Source of the DNA: Chryseobacterium sp. H1D6B
Lineage (GTDB): Bacteria > Bacteroidota > Bacteroidia > Flavobacteriales > Weeksellaceae
DNA length: 64,000 bases
NCBI RefSeq assembly: GCF_029892445.1
Contig: NZ_JARXVJ010000001.1
Span: 1,798,001 to 1,862,000, forward strand
Direction of reading: 5' to 3'
This document shows positions 17,843 through 27,210 of the stretch, in pieces; the stretch's first letter is position 1; each line of letters starts with the position of its first letter. Position numbers and translations under genes: made by a program. A model generated the notes under the pieces. It saw only the letters and a list, made by a program, of their open reading frames with translations. It was not told where the DNA came from and searched no databases.

Positions 17843-20758
17843 ATGATTAGCAGAAATTTATTTAATAGCAAAATTTGGATTCCGCCGAGTGCTGTATTTC
17901 TTTTAGGAATTATCAGTGTAAACGGACAGGAAATAAGACCAAAAAAAGATACACTTCGTGAAAAAGAGATTGATGAAGTGGTGGTGGTAGCCTACGGTAA
18001 GGCTAAAAAAACAAGTTATACCGGTTCTGTGTCTACTATTTCTAGTGATAAAATTAACAACAGGCCTGTTACAAATATTACTAAGGCATTAGAAGGACAG
18101 GTTCCTGGACTTCAGGCGGTGAGTTCTTCCGGGCAGCCGGGCTCAGTGGCAACGATTAGAATCAGAGGAATTGGTTCAGTAAGTGCATCAAGCTCACCTT
18201 TATTTGTCGTAGATGGAATTCCGTTTGACGGAAATATCAATTCTATCAGCCCAAATGATATTGAATCCATCAGTGTTTTGAAAGATGCGACAGCAAGTGC
18301 TTTATACGGATCAAGAGGGGCAAACGGAATTATTATTATAACGACAAAATCCGGTAAAAAAGGAGAAGCCAGAATAAATTTTAATATCAGCCAGGGATTC
18401 TCAAGCCGAGCCGTAAAAGATTATGATCAGGTAAATACAGACCAGTATTTCCAGCTGTACTGGGAAGCGATGAGAAACGGATATAAATCCAGCCAGGTCA
18501 ATTCTCAGCAGGCGGCGCAGATGGCAACGGATAATCTGGTCAATGCTTTAGGGATCAATCCTTACGGGCCTAATTATGCAAAACCTGTAGGCACAGATGG
18601 AAAACTTCTGGCAGGGGCAACTCCTTTATGGAATGATAACTGGAAAGATATTTTACAAAGGGTAGCTTCAAGAAATCAGGTAGATCTGGATATCAGCGGC
18701 GGGAATGAAAAAAGCAATTATTTCTTTTCACTAGGCTATCTGGATGATAAAGGAATTGCTATAGAATCAGGTTTTAAAAAATACAGTACGAGATTAAAAT
18801 TAAATGCTGAAGTCAAAAAATGGTTAAATGTCGGAGTGAATTTAAGCTATACGAATAGTTTACAGGAATCCCCGCCGTCTTCTGATTCAAGAACGGATAA
18901 TGTGATCAATGCAGCAAGGGTAATTCCTTCTTTTTATCCGTATTATGAAAGAAACCCAGACGGCAGTTATATATTGAATGCCAATGGAGACAGAATCTAT
19001 GATTTTGGAAAATACAGGCCTACCAATGCACTGCAGAATCAAAATGCCGCTGCAACACTGCCTTTAGATAAAAATGAAAATAGAGAAGATGACTTTTCGG
19101 GAAAAGGATTTTTAGATTTCACTTTCCTTCCTGAGCTGAAATTCAAATCGAGTTTCTCTGTAGATTTAGTGAATTATAACGGGCACTATTACACCAATCC
19201 CTTATTAGGACAAGGAAGTGAAATAGGAGGTTCTGTGACGAAAACAAATTCCAGAACATTGTCATATACTACCAGTAATATTCTGACGTATGATAAAAAG
19301 TTCAACCAGCATCATTTTAATATTTTAGCCGGACAGGAATTTTATCACTATGAATTTCAGACCATATCCGGAAACAGAAGCCAGTTCTCTCTTCCTTACT
19401 ATTATGAACCTGATGCGGCCGCACTTCTGGGAGGATTCAGCGGAAGCAGTGATAAGTTAGCATTGTTGAGTTTTTTAGGAAAGGCTGAATACGACTTTAA
19501 AAACACGTACTTTTTATCAGGATCAATAAGATCTGACGGTTCTTCCCGATTTTCTCCTGAAAACAGATGGGGAACTTTCTGGTCAGTAGGAGGTTCTTGG
19601 AAAGCATCCAATGAAAATTTCATTAAAGATTTAAACTTCTTCAATCAGCTAACACTTCGTGCAAGTTATGGAGGGCAGGGGAATGATAAATTAAGTACCT
19701 ATTATGCATATCAGAGTTTATATGCATTTTACAATAATCTTGGTGAAGGCGGAACCGTAGCGAGCAGACTTCCTACACCAGATTTGAAATGGGAAACCAA
19801 CCTTAATTTAAATGTAGGATTAGAATTTGCGATTCTTAAAAACAGAATTAAAGGAAATGTAGAATATTTCCAGCGTAAAAGTCAGGATCTTTTATTTGAT
19901 ATGCCTCTTGCTCCGTCTCTTGGTTTCAGCGGTTATCCGGCGAACGTGGGAGAACTTAAAAATACAGGTTTTGAATTCTCGCTTTTCACAACGCCGATCA
20001 AGAAAGATGATTTTCAGTGGGATGTAGATTTGAATTTAAGTACCTTAAATAATAAAATTACAAAACTTCCTAAAGGTTCTATCGTAAGTGGAACTAAATT
20101 ATTACAGGTTGGAGGTTCTATCTATGACTTTTTCATTCCGGAATGGATGGGAGTAGATCCAAGCAACGGAGCACCGTTGTGGAAATATATCTATCAGGAT
20201 GCCAACGGAAAAACAGTAGAAGGAACAACTTCTGAATATGCCAAAGCTACAAAAACACTGCAGGGCTCTTCGCTTCCTAAAGTAATGGGAGGGCTTACAA
20301 CAAGTATTACGTATAAAAACTTTGATTTTTCAGGATTAGTGACTTTCAGCATCGGAGGGAAAATTCTTGATACAGACTACACTATGCTGATGTCTAACGG
20401 AAGTGCCGGAGGAAGAGCCTGGAGTGCAGAAATGTTGAATAGATGGACTCCGGAAAACACCAATACTGATGTTCCTGTTTTAAGTACAACAACGAATAAC
20501 TGGACTTCAACGTCTTCAAGGTTTTTGTATTCAGGAACCTATGCCAGAGTGAAAAATGTAAGTTTAGGATACACCCTTCCTTCAGATTATTTTGAAAAAT
20601 TAGGACTCAAAAAATTCAGAATTTATATACAGGCAGAAAACCTTTTGACTTTCTACAAACATAAAGGTATGGATCCTGAGCAGACGCTGGATGGAACAAC
20701 ATATTACAGATATCCGGCGATGAGAACGATAACTTTCGGACTTCAGGCTACGCTTTAA
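17843..20758 (+). CDS. SusC/RagA-family TonB-dependent receptor under SAM-riboswitch control
   Basis: This outer-membrane receptor of about 971 residues has a signal peptide ending IISVNGQ. The EIDEVVVVAYGKAKK start of the plug, LEGQVPGLQAVSSSGQPG, IRIRGIGSVSASSSPLFVVDGIPF and IESISVLKDATASALYGSRGANGIIII follow, with a full barrel ending TITFGLQATL. There is no N-terminal carboxypeptidase-like domain. I take the ATG at 17843 as start; a TTG two codons earlier (17837) is also in frame. A SusD gene follows after 18 bases. The SAM-I leader implies expression when methionine or SAM is low, so the cargo is probably a sulfur compound, methionine or a precursor. That is inference. Confidence 0.93.
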   Translation: MISRNLFNSKIWIPPSAVFLLGIISVNGQEIRPKKDTLREKEIDEVVVVAYGKAKKTSYTGSVSTISSDKINNRPVTNITKALEGQVPGLQAVSSSGQPGSVATIRIRGIGSVSASSSPLFVVDGIPFDGNINSISPNDIESISVLKDATASALYGSRGANGIIIITTKSGKKGEARINFNISQGFSSRAVKDYDQVNTDQYFQLYWEAMRNGYKSSQVNSQQAAQMATDNLVNALGINPYGPNYAKPVGTDGKLLAGATPLWNDNWKDILQRVASRNQVDLDISGGNEKSNYFFSLGYLDDKGIAIESGFKKYSTRLKLNAEVKKWLNVGVNLSYTNSLQESPPSSDSRTDNVINAARVIPSFYPYYERNPDGSYILNANGDRIYDFGKYRPTNALQNQNAAATLPLDKNENREDDFSGKGFLDFTFLPELKFKSSFSVDLVNYNGHYYTNPLLGQGSEIGGSVTKTNSRTLSYTTSNILTYDKKFNQHHFNILAGQEFYHYEFQTISGNRSQFSLPYYYEPDAAALLGGFSGSSDKLALLSFLGKAEYDFKNTYFLSGSIRSDGSSRFSPENRWGTFWSVGGSWKASNENFIKDLNFFNQLTLRASYGGQGNDKLSTYYAYQSLYAFYNNLGEGGTVASRLPTPDLKWETNLNLNVGLEFAILKNRIKGNVEYFQRKSQDLLFDMPLAPSLGFSGYPANVGELKNTGFEFSLFTTPIKKDDFQWDVDLNLSTLNNKITKLPKGSIVSGTKLLQVGGSIYDFFIPEWMGVDPSNGAPLWKYIYQDANGKTVEGTTSEYAKATKTLQGSSLPKVMGGLTTSITYKNFDFSGLVTFSIGGKILDTDYTMLMSNGSAGGRAWSAEMLNRWTPENTNTDVPVLSTTTNNWTSTSSRFLYSGTYARVKNVSLGYTLPSDYFEKLGLKKFRIYIQAENLLTFYKHKGMDPEQTLDGTTYYRYPAMRTITFGLQATL

Positions 20759-20776
20759 ACATTTAAAATAGAAACA

Positions 20777-22270
20777 ATGAAAAAATTAAAATATATATCC
20801 TTTGCTTTAATTTCCGCTTTTGCTTTATCAAGTTGTGAGAGCGAGCTGGAAACGGCACCCACGAATCAGGCCAATGAAGCAGAAGTTTTTAAAACTGCGG
20901 AAAATGCAGAAACTGTGATTAATGGGACCTGGGCAAAATTTAATGATGACGGAACAACCTATGCGAACATTGGATATTCCACAGTACTCAGAACGAGTGA
21001 TGCCATGGGAAGCGATGTGGCGGTACTGACAAATAAATATGGATTTCCTTCGGCTTATGCATTTACTGATCTGGTAAATAATACGGGCAGCCGTTCTTCT
21101 TTTATCTGGAGCATGCTCTACTCTGCGATCAACAACATGAATAATGTCATCACACGGATAGATGGAACAGAAGGAACGCAGGCTAAAAAAGATCAGGTAA
21201 AAGGCCAGGCTAAAACATTACGTGCATTCTGCTATCTGAATTTAGCAAGTTTTTATCAGTTCAGCTATTTAAAAGACAAAAATGCCTTAGTGGCTCCGAT
21301 TTATACAGAACCTGCCACAACAAATTCTGTAGGAAAGAAAAAAGCGAGTCTGGAAGAAATTTATACTTTGATTAAAAGTGATCTGACGGATGCAGATAAT
21401 TTACTTCAGAATTACACCAGAAACAATAAAGATAAAATCGACAGATCTGTGGTGAACGGGCTTTTGGCCAGAACTTATCTGAATACAGGTGAATGGAGTA
21501 AAGCCGCCGCCGCGGCAAAAACGGCCAGAACAGGATATCCTTTAATGGCCGCCGAAAAATATAAAGAAGGATTCAATGATATAGGAAATGCAGAATGGAT
21601 CTGGGGACACGGCCAGACGCAGGAACAGTCCGGAGAAAGTTATGCCTTCCATTATTTAGATGTTTCTTCATCAGGAAGTTATTATTACAGCTTCATGGCT
21701 GATCCTTATTTTAAAGATTTGTTTGACACAAATGATATCAGATATCAGTTATTTCAATGGGATGGGCTTCCGGGAAGAGAAGGACTTTTACGATACGCTA
21801 AATTTAAATTTAAAGCCAATCTGATTGCAGATATTGTTTTCATGAGAGCTGCAGAAATGTATCTGATTGAAGCTGAAGCTGAAGCCAGAAATGGGAATGT
21901 AACGAATGCTGTAACAGTTCTAAACCAATTAAAAACAGCTAGAAATGCCAATGTTTATAATGAGTCTTTAGCGCAGAATGATGTAATTAAAGAAGTTTTG
22001 ATCGAAAGAAGAAAAGAATTATTTGGAGAAGGATTTTCACTTTCGGATATTATAAGAACACAGGGAACAGTGGTAAGAAGACCATATACTAATGCAAGCG
22101 GACAGCCGATTCAGGTGCAGATAACAACGCCGGCAGGAACGGTGAAAACAGTAAATGGAAGAGGGCATTCTATATTTGCTTTTCCTGACCAGTCTGCTTT
22201 TGCACCGAACAGTAAATATTATTTATTTACGATTCCGCAGAAAGAAATTGAGAATAATCCGAATTTATAA
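20777..22270 (+). CDS. SusD/RagB-family lipoprotein, partner of the SAM-regulated receptor
   Basis: This 497-residue surface lipoprotein has a signal peptide with lipobox LSSC (Cys about 19), then a Glu-rich linker. SusD landmarks are KGQAKTLRAFCYLNLASFYQF, GLLARTYLNTGEWSKAAAAAKTA, FMRAAEMYLIEAEAEARNG and the C-terminal IKEVLIERRKELFGEGFSLSDIIR. The final residues (FTIPQKEIENNPNL) match the usual SusD end. It is the second and last gene of the riboswitch-controlled operon, closed by a GC-rich terminator. It should bind the same substrate as its SusC partner. Confidence 0.93.
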   Translation: MKKLKYISFALISAFALSSCESELETAPTNQANEAEVFKTAENAETVINGTWAKFNDDGTTYANIGYSTVLRTSDAMGSDVAVLTNKYGFPSAYAFTDLVNNTGSRSSFIWSMLYSAINNMNNVITRIDGTEGTQAKKDQVKGQAKTLRAFCYLNLASFYQFSYLKDKNALVAPIYTEPATTNSVGKKKASLEEIYTLIKSDLTDADNLLQNYTRNNKDKIDRSVVNGLLARTYLNTGEWSKAAAAAKTARTGYPLMAAEKYKEGFNDIGNAEWIWGHGQTQEQSGESYAFHYLDVSSSGSYYYSFMADPYFKDLFDTNDIRYQLFQWDGLPGREGLLRYAKFKFKANLIADIVFMRAAEMYLIEAEAEARNGNVTNAVTVLNQLKTARNANVYNESLAQNDVIKEVLIERRKELFGEGFSLSDIIRTQGTVVRRPYTNASGQPIQVQITTPAGTVKTVNGRGHSIFAFPDQSAFAPNSKYYLFTIPQKEIENNPNL

Positions 22271-22294
22271 TTCTGTTTTTTATTCTAAGGGGGG

Positions 22295-22325
22295 AGCCAC
22301 CGCTGATGCGGTGGCTTTTTGTTTT
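22295..22325 (+). terminator. Rho-independent terminator after SusD gene 2
   Basis: AGCCACCGC / GCGGTGGCT with a TGAT loop is followed by TTTTTG. This is one of the most stable hairpins in the window. Confidence 0.95.
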
Positions 22326-22344
22326 AAAATCCGTTAAATAGTAA

Positions 22345-22373
22345 TTTGATTTTAATAAAAAACTCTACCTTTG
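22345..22373 (+). promoter_or_regulatory. promoter of the small Cys-rich protein gene, placed for a near-leaderless transcript
   Basis: TTTG (22345-22348) and TACCTTTG (22366-22373) are 17 nt apart. The -7 element ends only 5 bases before the ATG at 22379, so the mRNA would start at or next to the start codon. Confidence 0.6.
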
Positions 22374-22378
22374 TCAAT

Positions 22379-22705
22379 ATGAACTTATTAAGGTTGATTT
22401 TAGCATTTTATTTCATAGCATTATCTGTAATGCCGTGTGAAGATGTGAACAATCAATCCGGAAATAACAAAACATTCGCTGTACAGTTCAATATTGAATC
22501 TTCCCATACAAAAGATAAAGGGGATATCTGTTCACCATTGTGTATCTGCAACTGCTGCCAGATTACAGCCTCAGCTTTTAAAATAGAACCTTTATTAAAA
22601 GCACCAGCTCAAGTTCAGGCTTATTTCTCTAAGAAAATTCTTTTTCATAAAAACGACTTCGCTTATCAGATGTATGACAACATCTGGCAGCCTCCTAAAA
22701 TTTAA
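22379..22705 (+). CDS. small exported Cys-rich protein (DUF6660-like)
   Basis: This 108-residue protein has an N-terminal hydrophobic signal or anchor (MNLLRLILAFYFIALSVMP). Cys20 follows, then a dense cysteine cluster at C51, C55, C57, C59 and C60 (ICSPLCICNCC), and it ends in NIWQPPKI. Proteins of this kind (DUF6660) are often found ahead of CusA/CzcA-type efflux genes in Bacteroidetes, as here, so a role in sensing or binding soft metal at the membrane is plausible but unproven. I start at the ATG at 22379 rather than the in-frame TTG at 22346, because the promoter -7 element lies between them. The C-terminal Pro-Pro tail is shared with two other small proteins in this island. Confidence 0.75.
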   Translation: MNLLRLILAFYFIALSVMPCEDVNNQSGNNKTFAVQFNIESSHTKDKGDICSPLCICNCCQITASAFKIEPLLKAPAQVQAYFSKKILFHKNDFAYQMYDNIWQPPKI

Positions 22706-22755
22706 TTTTTATTGATTTTTAGAAAGTTATGGCTTTCTAAACTTAACTGAAACTT

Positions 22756-22791
22756 TGCAATTCCATTGCAGAGGTCTTCATGATATTTTTG
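22756..22791 (+). promoter_or_regulatory. Fur-family-type operator 1 and czcA operon promoter
   Basis: TGCAAT-TCC-ATTGCA (22756-22770) is a perfect palindrome. Its right arm contains a TTG (22766-22768) exactly 15 nt before TATTTTTG (22784-22791), a -7 element. The czcA start is at 22851. The same operator and spacing recur at 30720-30755. The likely binder is the Fur-family protein encoded at the end of this operon. Confidence 0.7.
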
Positions 22792-22850
22792 CACATGCCA
22801 TTTTTAGAATGACAGCGTGCCCATATTTTCAATAAAATTAAATCTCAATT

Positions 22851-25800
22851 GTGTTAGATAAAATCATAAAATTTAGCATCAAAAACAAGATTGTCATTGG
22901 TGTAATGACCTTGTTATTGATTATCTGGGGAGTCTGGAGTGCTACAAGACTTCCTATAGATGCTGTTCCTGATATTACCAATAATCAGGTGCAGATTATT
23001 ACTGTATGTCCCACACTGGCAGGGCAGGAAGTAGAACAGTTAGTTACTTTTCCCATTGAACAGAGCATTGCTAATGTTCCTGGTATTGAGGATACAAGAA
23101 GTATTTCAAGATTTGGACTTTCTGTAATCACTGTAGTTTTTAAAGAAGATATAGATGTCTATTTTGCCAGGCAGCTTATTAGTGAAAAACTAAAAGAAGC
23201 AGCAGAAGAAATCCCAAAAGGAATTGGAACTCCGGAAATGGCGCCAGTAAGTACGGGATTGGGAGAAGTGTATCAGTACATTCTTCACCCGAAAAAAGGA
23301 AGCGAAAAGAAATACAATGCCAAAGAACTTCGTACCATGCAGGACTGGATTGTAAGGAGACAGCTCAATGGAACTCCCGGAGTTGCAGAGGTAAATAGCT
23401 TTGGCGGAGAGTTGAAGCAGTATGAAGTGGCCATTAATCCTAATCGGCTTAAAGGAATGGGAGTAAGCATTACGGATATTTTTACGGCTTTAGAAAAAAA
23501 CAACCAGAACACCGGCGGAGCTTATATCGACAGAAAACCTAATGCTTACTTTATTCGTGGAATTGGTATGGTAACTTCTTTGGAAGATGTTAAAAACATT
23601 GCTGTAAAAAATGAAACCGGAAGTGTTCCTATTTTTATTAAAGATGTTGCTGATGTACGTTTTGGAAGTGCAGTACGGTATGGAGCAATGACTTTCAATG
23701 GAAAAGTAGATGCAGTAGGCGGTGTTGTAATGATGCTGAAAGGAGCCAACAGTAACGAAGTGGTCAGTAATATTAAAGCTAAAATACCAACCATTCAAAA
23801 ATCGCTTCCCAGTGATATCGTGATCGAGCCTTTTCTTGACAGAACAGATTTGGTGGGAAGAGCAATGAAAACAGTAGAGAAAAATTTAGTTGAAGGTGCA
23901 TTGATTGTGATTTTCGTGCTGGTTATTTTTCTTGGAAACCTTAGGGCTGGTCTTATTGTAGCATCGGCAATTCCGCTTTCTCTGTTATTTGCTTTAGGGA
24001 TGATGAATGTTTTTGGCGTTAGTGCCAATTTGATGAGTTTAGGTGCCATTGATTTCGGATTAATTGTAGATGGAGCCGTCATCATTGTGGAGTCCACATT
24101 ACATATATTAAACCATAAAAGTAAAGGACGCCTTACTCAAATTCAGATGGATCAGGAAGTAGGAACTGCTGCATCCAAAATGATGAACAGCGCGATATTT
24201 GGGCAGGTGATTATTTTAATTGTCTATATTCCTATCCTTACTTTGGCGGGAGTAGAAGGGAAAATGTTTACTCCAATGGCCAAAACAGTAGGATTCGCAA
24301 TTATTGGAGCTACTATTTTATCTGTTACCTATATTCCAATGGTGAGTGCACTTTTTCTTTCAAAAAACATTACAAATAAAAAAACAATCAGTGATAAAAT
24401 AATGGAGTTTCTGCAGCGTATTTATCAGCCGCTGCTTCAAAAAGCCATTAAATTAAAATACATGATTGTCTCTATAACCATTTTCATATTCGTGATTGCC
24501 GCTTTTATATTTAAAGGAATGGGCGGAGAGTTTATTCCGCAGCTGCAGGAAGGGGATTATGCTTTTCACTGTATTCTGCCACAAGGAAGTTCTTTAAGCC
24601 AGAGTCTTGAAACTTCGATGCAGGCTTCAAGAATCATCAAACAATTTGATGAGGTGAAAATGGTGGTTGGGAAAACCGGATCTGCAGAAGTTCCTACCGA
24701 TCCGATGCCGCCTGAGGCTACCGATATGATTGTGGTTCTAAAACCACAGAGCGAATGGAAAACTAAGAAGTCATATACAGAACTGGCTGATGAAATCAGT
24801 GAGAAGCTGGAGGCAATTCCTGGAGTATTCTTTGAAAAGAACCAGCCCATACAGATGCGTTTCAATGAATTGATGACGGGGATCAGGCAGGATGTAGCAG
24901 TTAAAATTTTTGGTGAAAACCTTGACTCACTTTCTATTTATGCAGACAGAGTGGCAAAAGTAATCCAGACTGTTGATGGATCCACTGCTCCGCAGATTGA
25001 AAGAGTGAGCGGTCTTCCTCAGATCAATGTAGAATACGACAGAACAAGAATAGCCAATTACGGGTTAAATATTGAAGATGTCAATAATGCTTTAAGTACA
25101 GCCTTTGCGGGGAAAAGTACAGGGCAGGTTTTCGAAAATGAAAGACGTTTCGATCTGGTTGTCCGGTTAGACAGTCTCAACAGAACCAATATTGATGATG
25201 TCAATAACCTGATGATTACAACGAATACGGGGGCACAGATTCCGCTTTCACAGATTGCTGATATAGGATATAAACTTGGGCCGGCACAGATCAGCCGTGA
25301 ACAGGGAAAACGAAGAATTGTAATCGGGTTCAACGTAAAAGGAAGGGACGTGGAAAGTGTCGTAAAAGATATTCAGCTGAAGCTTGAAAAAGAAATAAAA
25401 CTGCCGGCAGGATACTACTTCACTTACGGCGGACAATTTGAAAATCTACAGGAAGCAAGCAGACGTCTGACGATTGCTGTTCCTATATCTTTATTTTTGA
25501 TTTTTATGCTGCTGTATTTCACTTTCAATTCATTTAAACAGGCGGCCTTGATCTTTACTGCGATTCCAATGAGTGCCATTGGAGGTATATTTGCCCTTCT
25601 TTTAAGAGGAATGCCGTTCAGTATCAGTGCCGGAATAGGATTTATTGCCCTGTTCGGAGTTGCGGTTCTTAATGGAATTGTCCTAATCGGAACCTTTAAT
25701 GAACTAGAAAAAGAAGGTGAAACCAATATTCTAAAAAGAGTAATGGAGGGAACAAAAACAAGGCTCCGCCCCGTATTGATGACAGCTGCCGTAGCATCTT

Positions 25801-27209
25801 TAGGATTTCTGCCGATGGCAATATCTACTGGAGCCGGAGCTGAAGTCCAAAAACCTTTGGCAACAGTGGTGATCGGGGGATTGATCTCAGCGACATTCCT
25901 TACTTTATTTGTCCTTCCGATGCTGTATATTATTTTCAATTCAAAAATTCCATTAAAGAAGATCATCAGAAAACCTTTAACTATGGTTATTATTCTAGGA
26001 TTTTTAATGCTTGGACAAACGTTGAATGCGCAGTCTCAAACCCTCTCTGTAGAACAGGCAGTAGAAACTGCGGTGAATAATAATCTATCCTTAAAATCCA
26101 AAGACCTGAGCATTCAGTCGGCAGAAGCATTAAAACCTACTGCTAATGAACTTCCGAAATTGAGTTTTGATGCCCAGCTCGGCCAGTATAACAGTCCAAG
26201 ATTTGACCAGTCTTTCACTATTTCGCAGAGTATTCCTTTTCCTACAATATTTAAGGCGCGGAAAGAATTAATTAGAGAAACGGTAAAAAGTAAACAGATT
26301 GATAAAGAAATTTCAGTTAATGAATTAGTTAAGCAGGTTAGATCCTATTATTATCAGATAGAATACCTGCAGTATAATAAATCGCAGCTAAAAAGTCTGG
26401 ACAGTCTTTATCGGGATTTTATCAGGATAGCAACGGTAAGATTTAAAGCCGGAGATATTAAAAAGATAGAAATAAGTACCGCTGAAACGCAGAAAGGGGA
26501 GATCAGTCTCCTGCTGAATCAAAATCAGGTGTATTTAAATAATGCTTACAAAAATTTGCAAACTCTTTTAAATGTGTCTGAAGATTTTGAGATTCCATTT
26601 AAAGAAAACTATGAACCTTTAAAAGCAGAAAATATTCTCGATAACAGCTCTGTTGATAACAATCCTGCTGTAAAGGCTTTCTATCAGGAAATGGAAATTG
26701 CTGAGAGAAATAAAAATGTTGAAAAATCGCAGGGACTTCCGGATTTCAGTATTGGATATACCAATCAGTCATTAATGGGGCTCTATCCGAAAAACGGGCA
26801 GGAGGTATTTTATAACTCAGGGAACCGTTTCAGTTCTGTGACTTTAGGAATTGCTGTTCCACTGACTTTTGGAGCTACAAAGGCAAGAATTAAATCCTTG
26901 GAATATCAAAAGCAGGTAGCAGAAACCAATGCAAAATACCGGAAAAATCAGCTGGCTGTGCAGTTGGAAAATGCTGTCACACAATACCAGCAGGATATGC
27001 AGCAGTACAATTATTATGCAGGACAGGCTGTCCCTAATGCAGATAAAATTGTAAAAGCAGCCCAATTGGGATATAGAACAGGAGAAATCTCGTATGTAGA
27101 ATATCTTTTTGCCCTGCAGACAGCTGTTAATATTCAATTAAAATATCTGGAATCTATTCAGCAGGTCAATCAATCTGTAGTTACCATTAATTCAATAATT
27201 AATAAATAA
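22851..27209 (+). CDS. czcA: CzcA/CusA-type heavy-metal RND efflux pump fused to a TolC-like outer-membrane factor
   Basis: This 1452-residue fusion starts at GTG (MLDKIIKFSIKNK). Residues 1 to about 1040 form an HME-RND proton antiporter with 12 membrane segments. The metal-type signature DFGLIVDGAVIIVE carries D401, D407 and E414, lining up with the essential CzcA proton-relay acids. A hydrophobic segment at about 1045-1062 (MVIILGFLMLGQTLNAQ) looks like an internal signal peptide. Residues from about 1065 are a TolC/CusC-type outer-membrane factor with coiled-coil repeats. One polypeptide thus supplies both inner and outer parts of the pump; such fusions are known in Bacteroidetes. The adaptor gene follows after 1 base. 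Zn, Cd, Co, Ni or Cu are possible substrates. Confidence 0.93.
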   Translation: MLDKIIKFSIKNKIVIGVMTLLLIIWGVWSATRLPIDAVPDITNNQVQIITVCPTLAGQEVEQLVTFPIEQSIANVPGIEDTRSISRFGLSVITVVFKEDIDVYFARQLISEKLKEAAEEIPKGIGTPEMAPVSTGLGEVYQYILHPKKGSEKKYNAKELRTMQDWIVRRQLNGTPGVAEVNSFGGELKQYEVAINPNRLKGMGVSITDIFTALEKNNQNTGGAYIDRKPNAYFIRGIGMVTSLEDVKNIAVKNETGSVPIFIKDVADVRFGSAVRYGAMTFNGKVDAVGGVVMMLKGANSNEVVSNIKAKIPTIQKSLPSDIVIEPFLDRTDLVGRAMKTVEKNLVEGALIVIFVLVIFLGNLRAGLIVASAIPLSLLFALGMMNVFGVSANLMSLGAIDFGLIVDGAVIIVESTLHILNHKSKGRLTQIQMDQEVGTAASKMMNSAIFGQVIILIVYIPILTLAGVEGKMFTPMAKTVGFAIIGATILSVTYIPMVSALFLSKNITNKKTISDKIMEFLQRIYQPLLQKAIKLKYMIVSITIFIFVIAAFIFKGMGGEFIPQLQEGDYAFHCILPQGSSLSQSLETSMQASRIIKQFDEVKMVVGKTGSAEVPTDPMPPEATDMIVVLKPQSEWKTKKSYTELADEISEKLEAIPGVFFEKNQPIQMRFNELMTGIRQDVAVKIFGENLDSLSIYADRVAKVIQTVDGSTAPQIERVSGLPQINVEYDRTRIANYGLNIEDVNNALSTAFAGKSTGQVFENERRFDLVVRLDSLNRTNIDDVNNLMITTNTGAQIPLSQIADIGYKLGPAQISREQGKRRIVIGFNVKGRDVESVVKDIQLKLEKEIKLPAGYYFTYGGQFENLQEASRRLTIAVPISLFLIFMLLYFTFNSFKQAALIFTAIPMSAIGGIFALLLRGMPFSISAGIGFIALFGVAVLNGIVLIGTFNELEKEGETNILKRVMEGTKTRLRPVLMTAAVASLGFLPMAISTGAGAEVQKPLATVVIGGLISATFLTLFVLPMLYIIFNSKIPLKKIIRKPLTMVIILGFLMLGQTLNAQSQTLSVEQAVETAVNNNLSLKSKDLSIQSAEALKPTANELPKLSFDAQLGQYNSPRFDQSFTISQSIPFPTIFKARKELIRETVKSKQIDKEISVNELVKQVRSYYYQIEYLQYNKSQLKSLDSLYRDFIRIATVRFKAGDIKKIEISTAETQKGEISLLLNQNQVYLNNAYKNLQTLLNVSEDFEIPFKENYEPLKAENILDNSSVDNNPAVKAFYQEMEIAERNKNVEKSQGLPDFSIGYTNQSLMGLYPKNGQEVFYNSGNRFSSVTLGIAVPLTFGATKARIKSLEYQKQVAETNAKYRKNQLAVQLENAVTQYQQDMQQYNYYAGQAVPNADKIVKAAQLGYRTGEISYVEYLFALQTAVNIQLKYLESIQQVNQSVVTINSIINK

Positions 27210-27210
27210 A

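Noticed and set aside
25424..25966. long minus-strand open frame inside czcA
   Set aside because: It is a shadow of the opposite coding strand; its translation is low in family features.
22851..27209. czcA and the TolC-like region as two genes joined by a frameshift or assembly error
   Set aside because: The frame is continuous for 1452 codons with no internal stop, and such fusions are known in Bacteroidetes.
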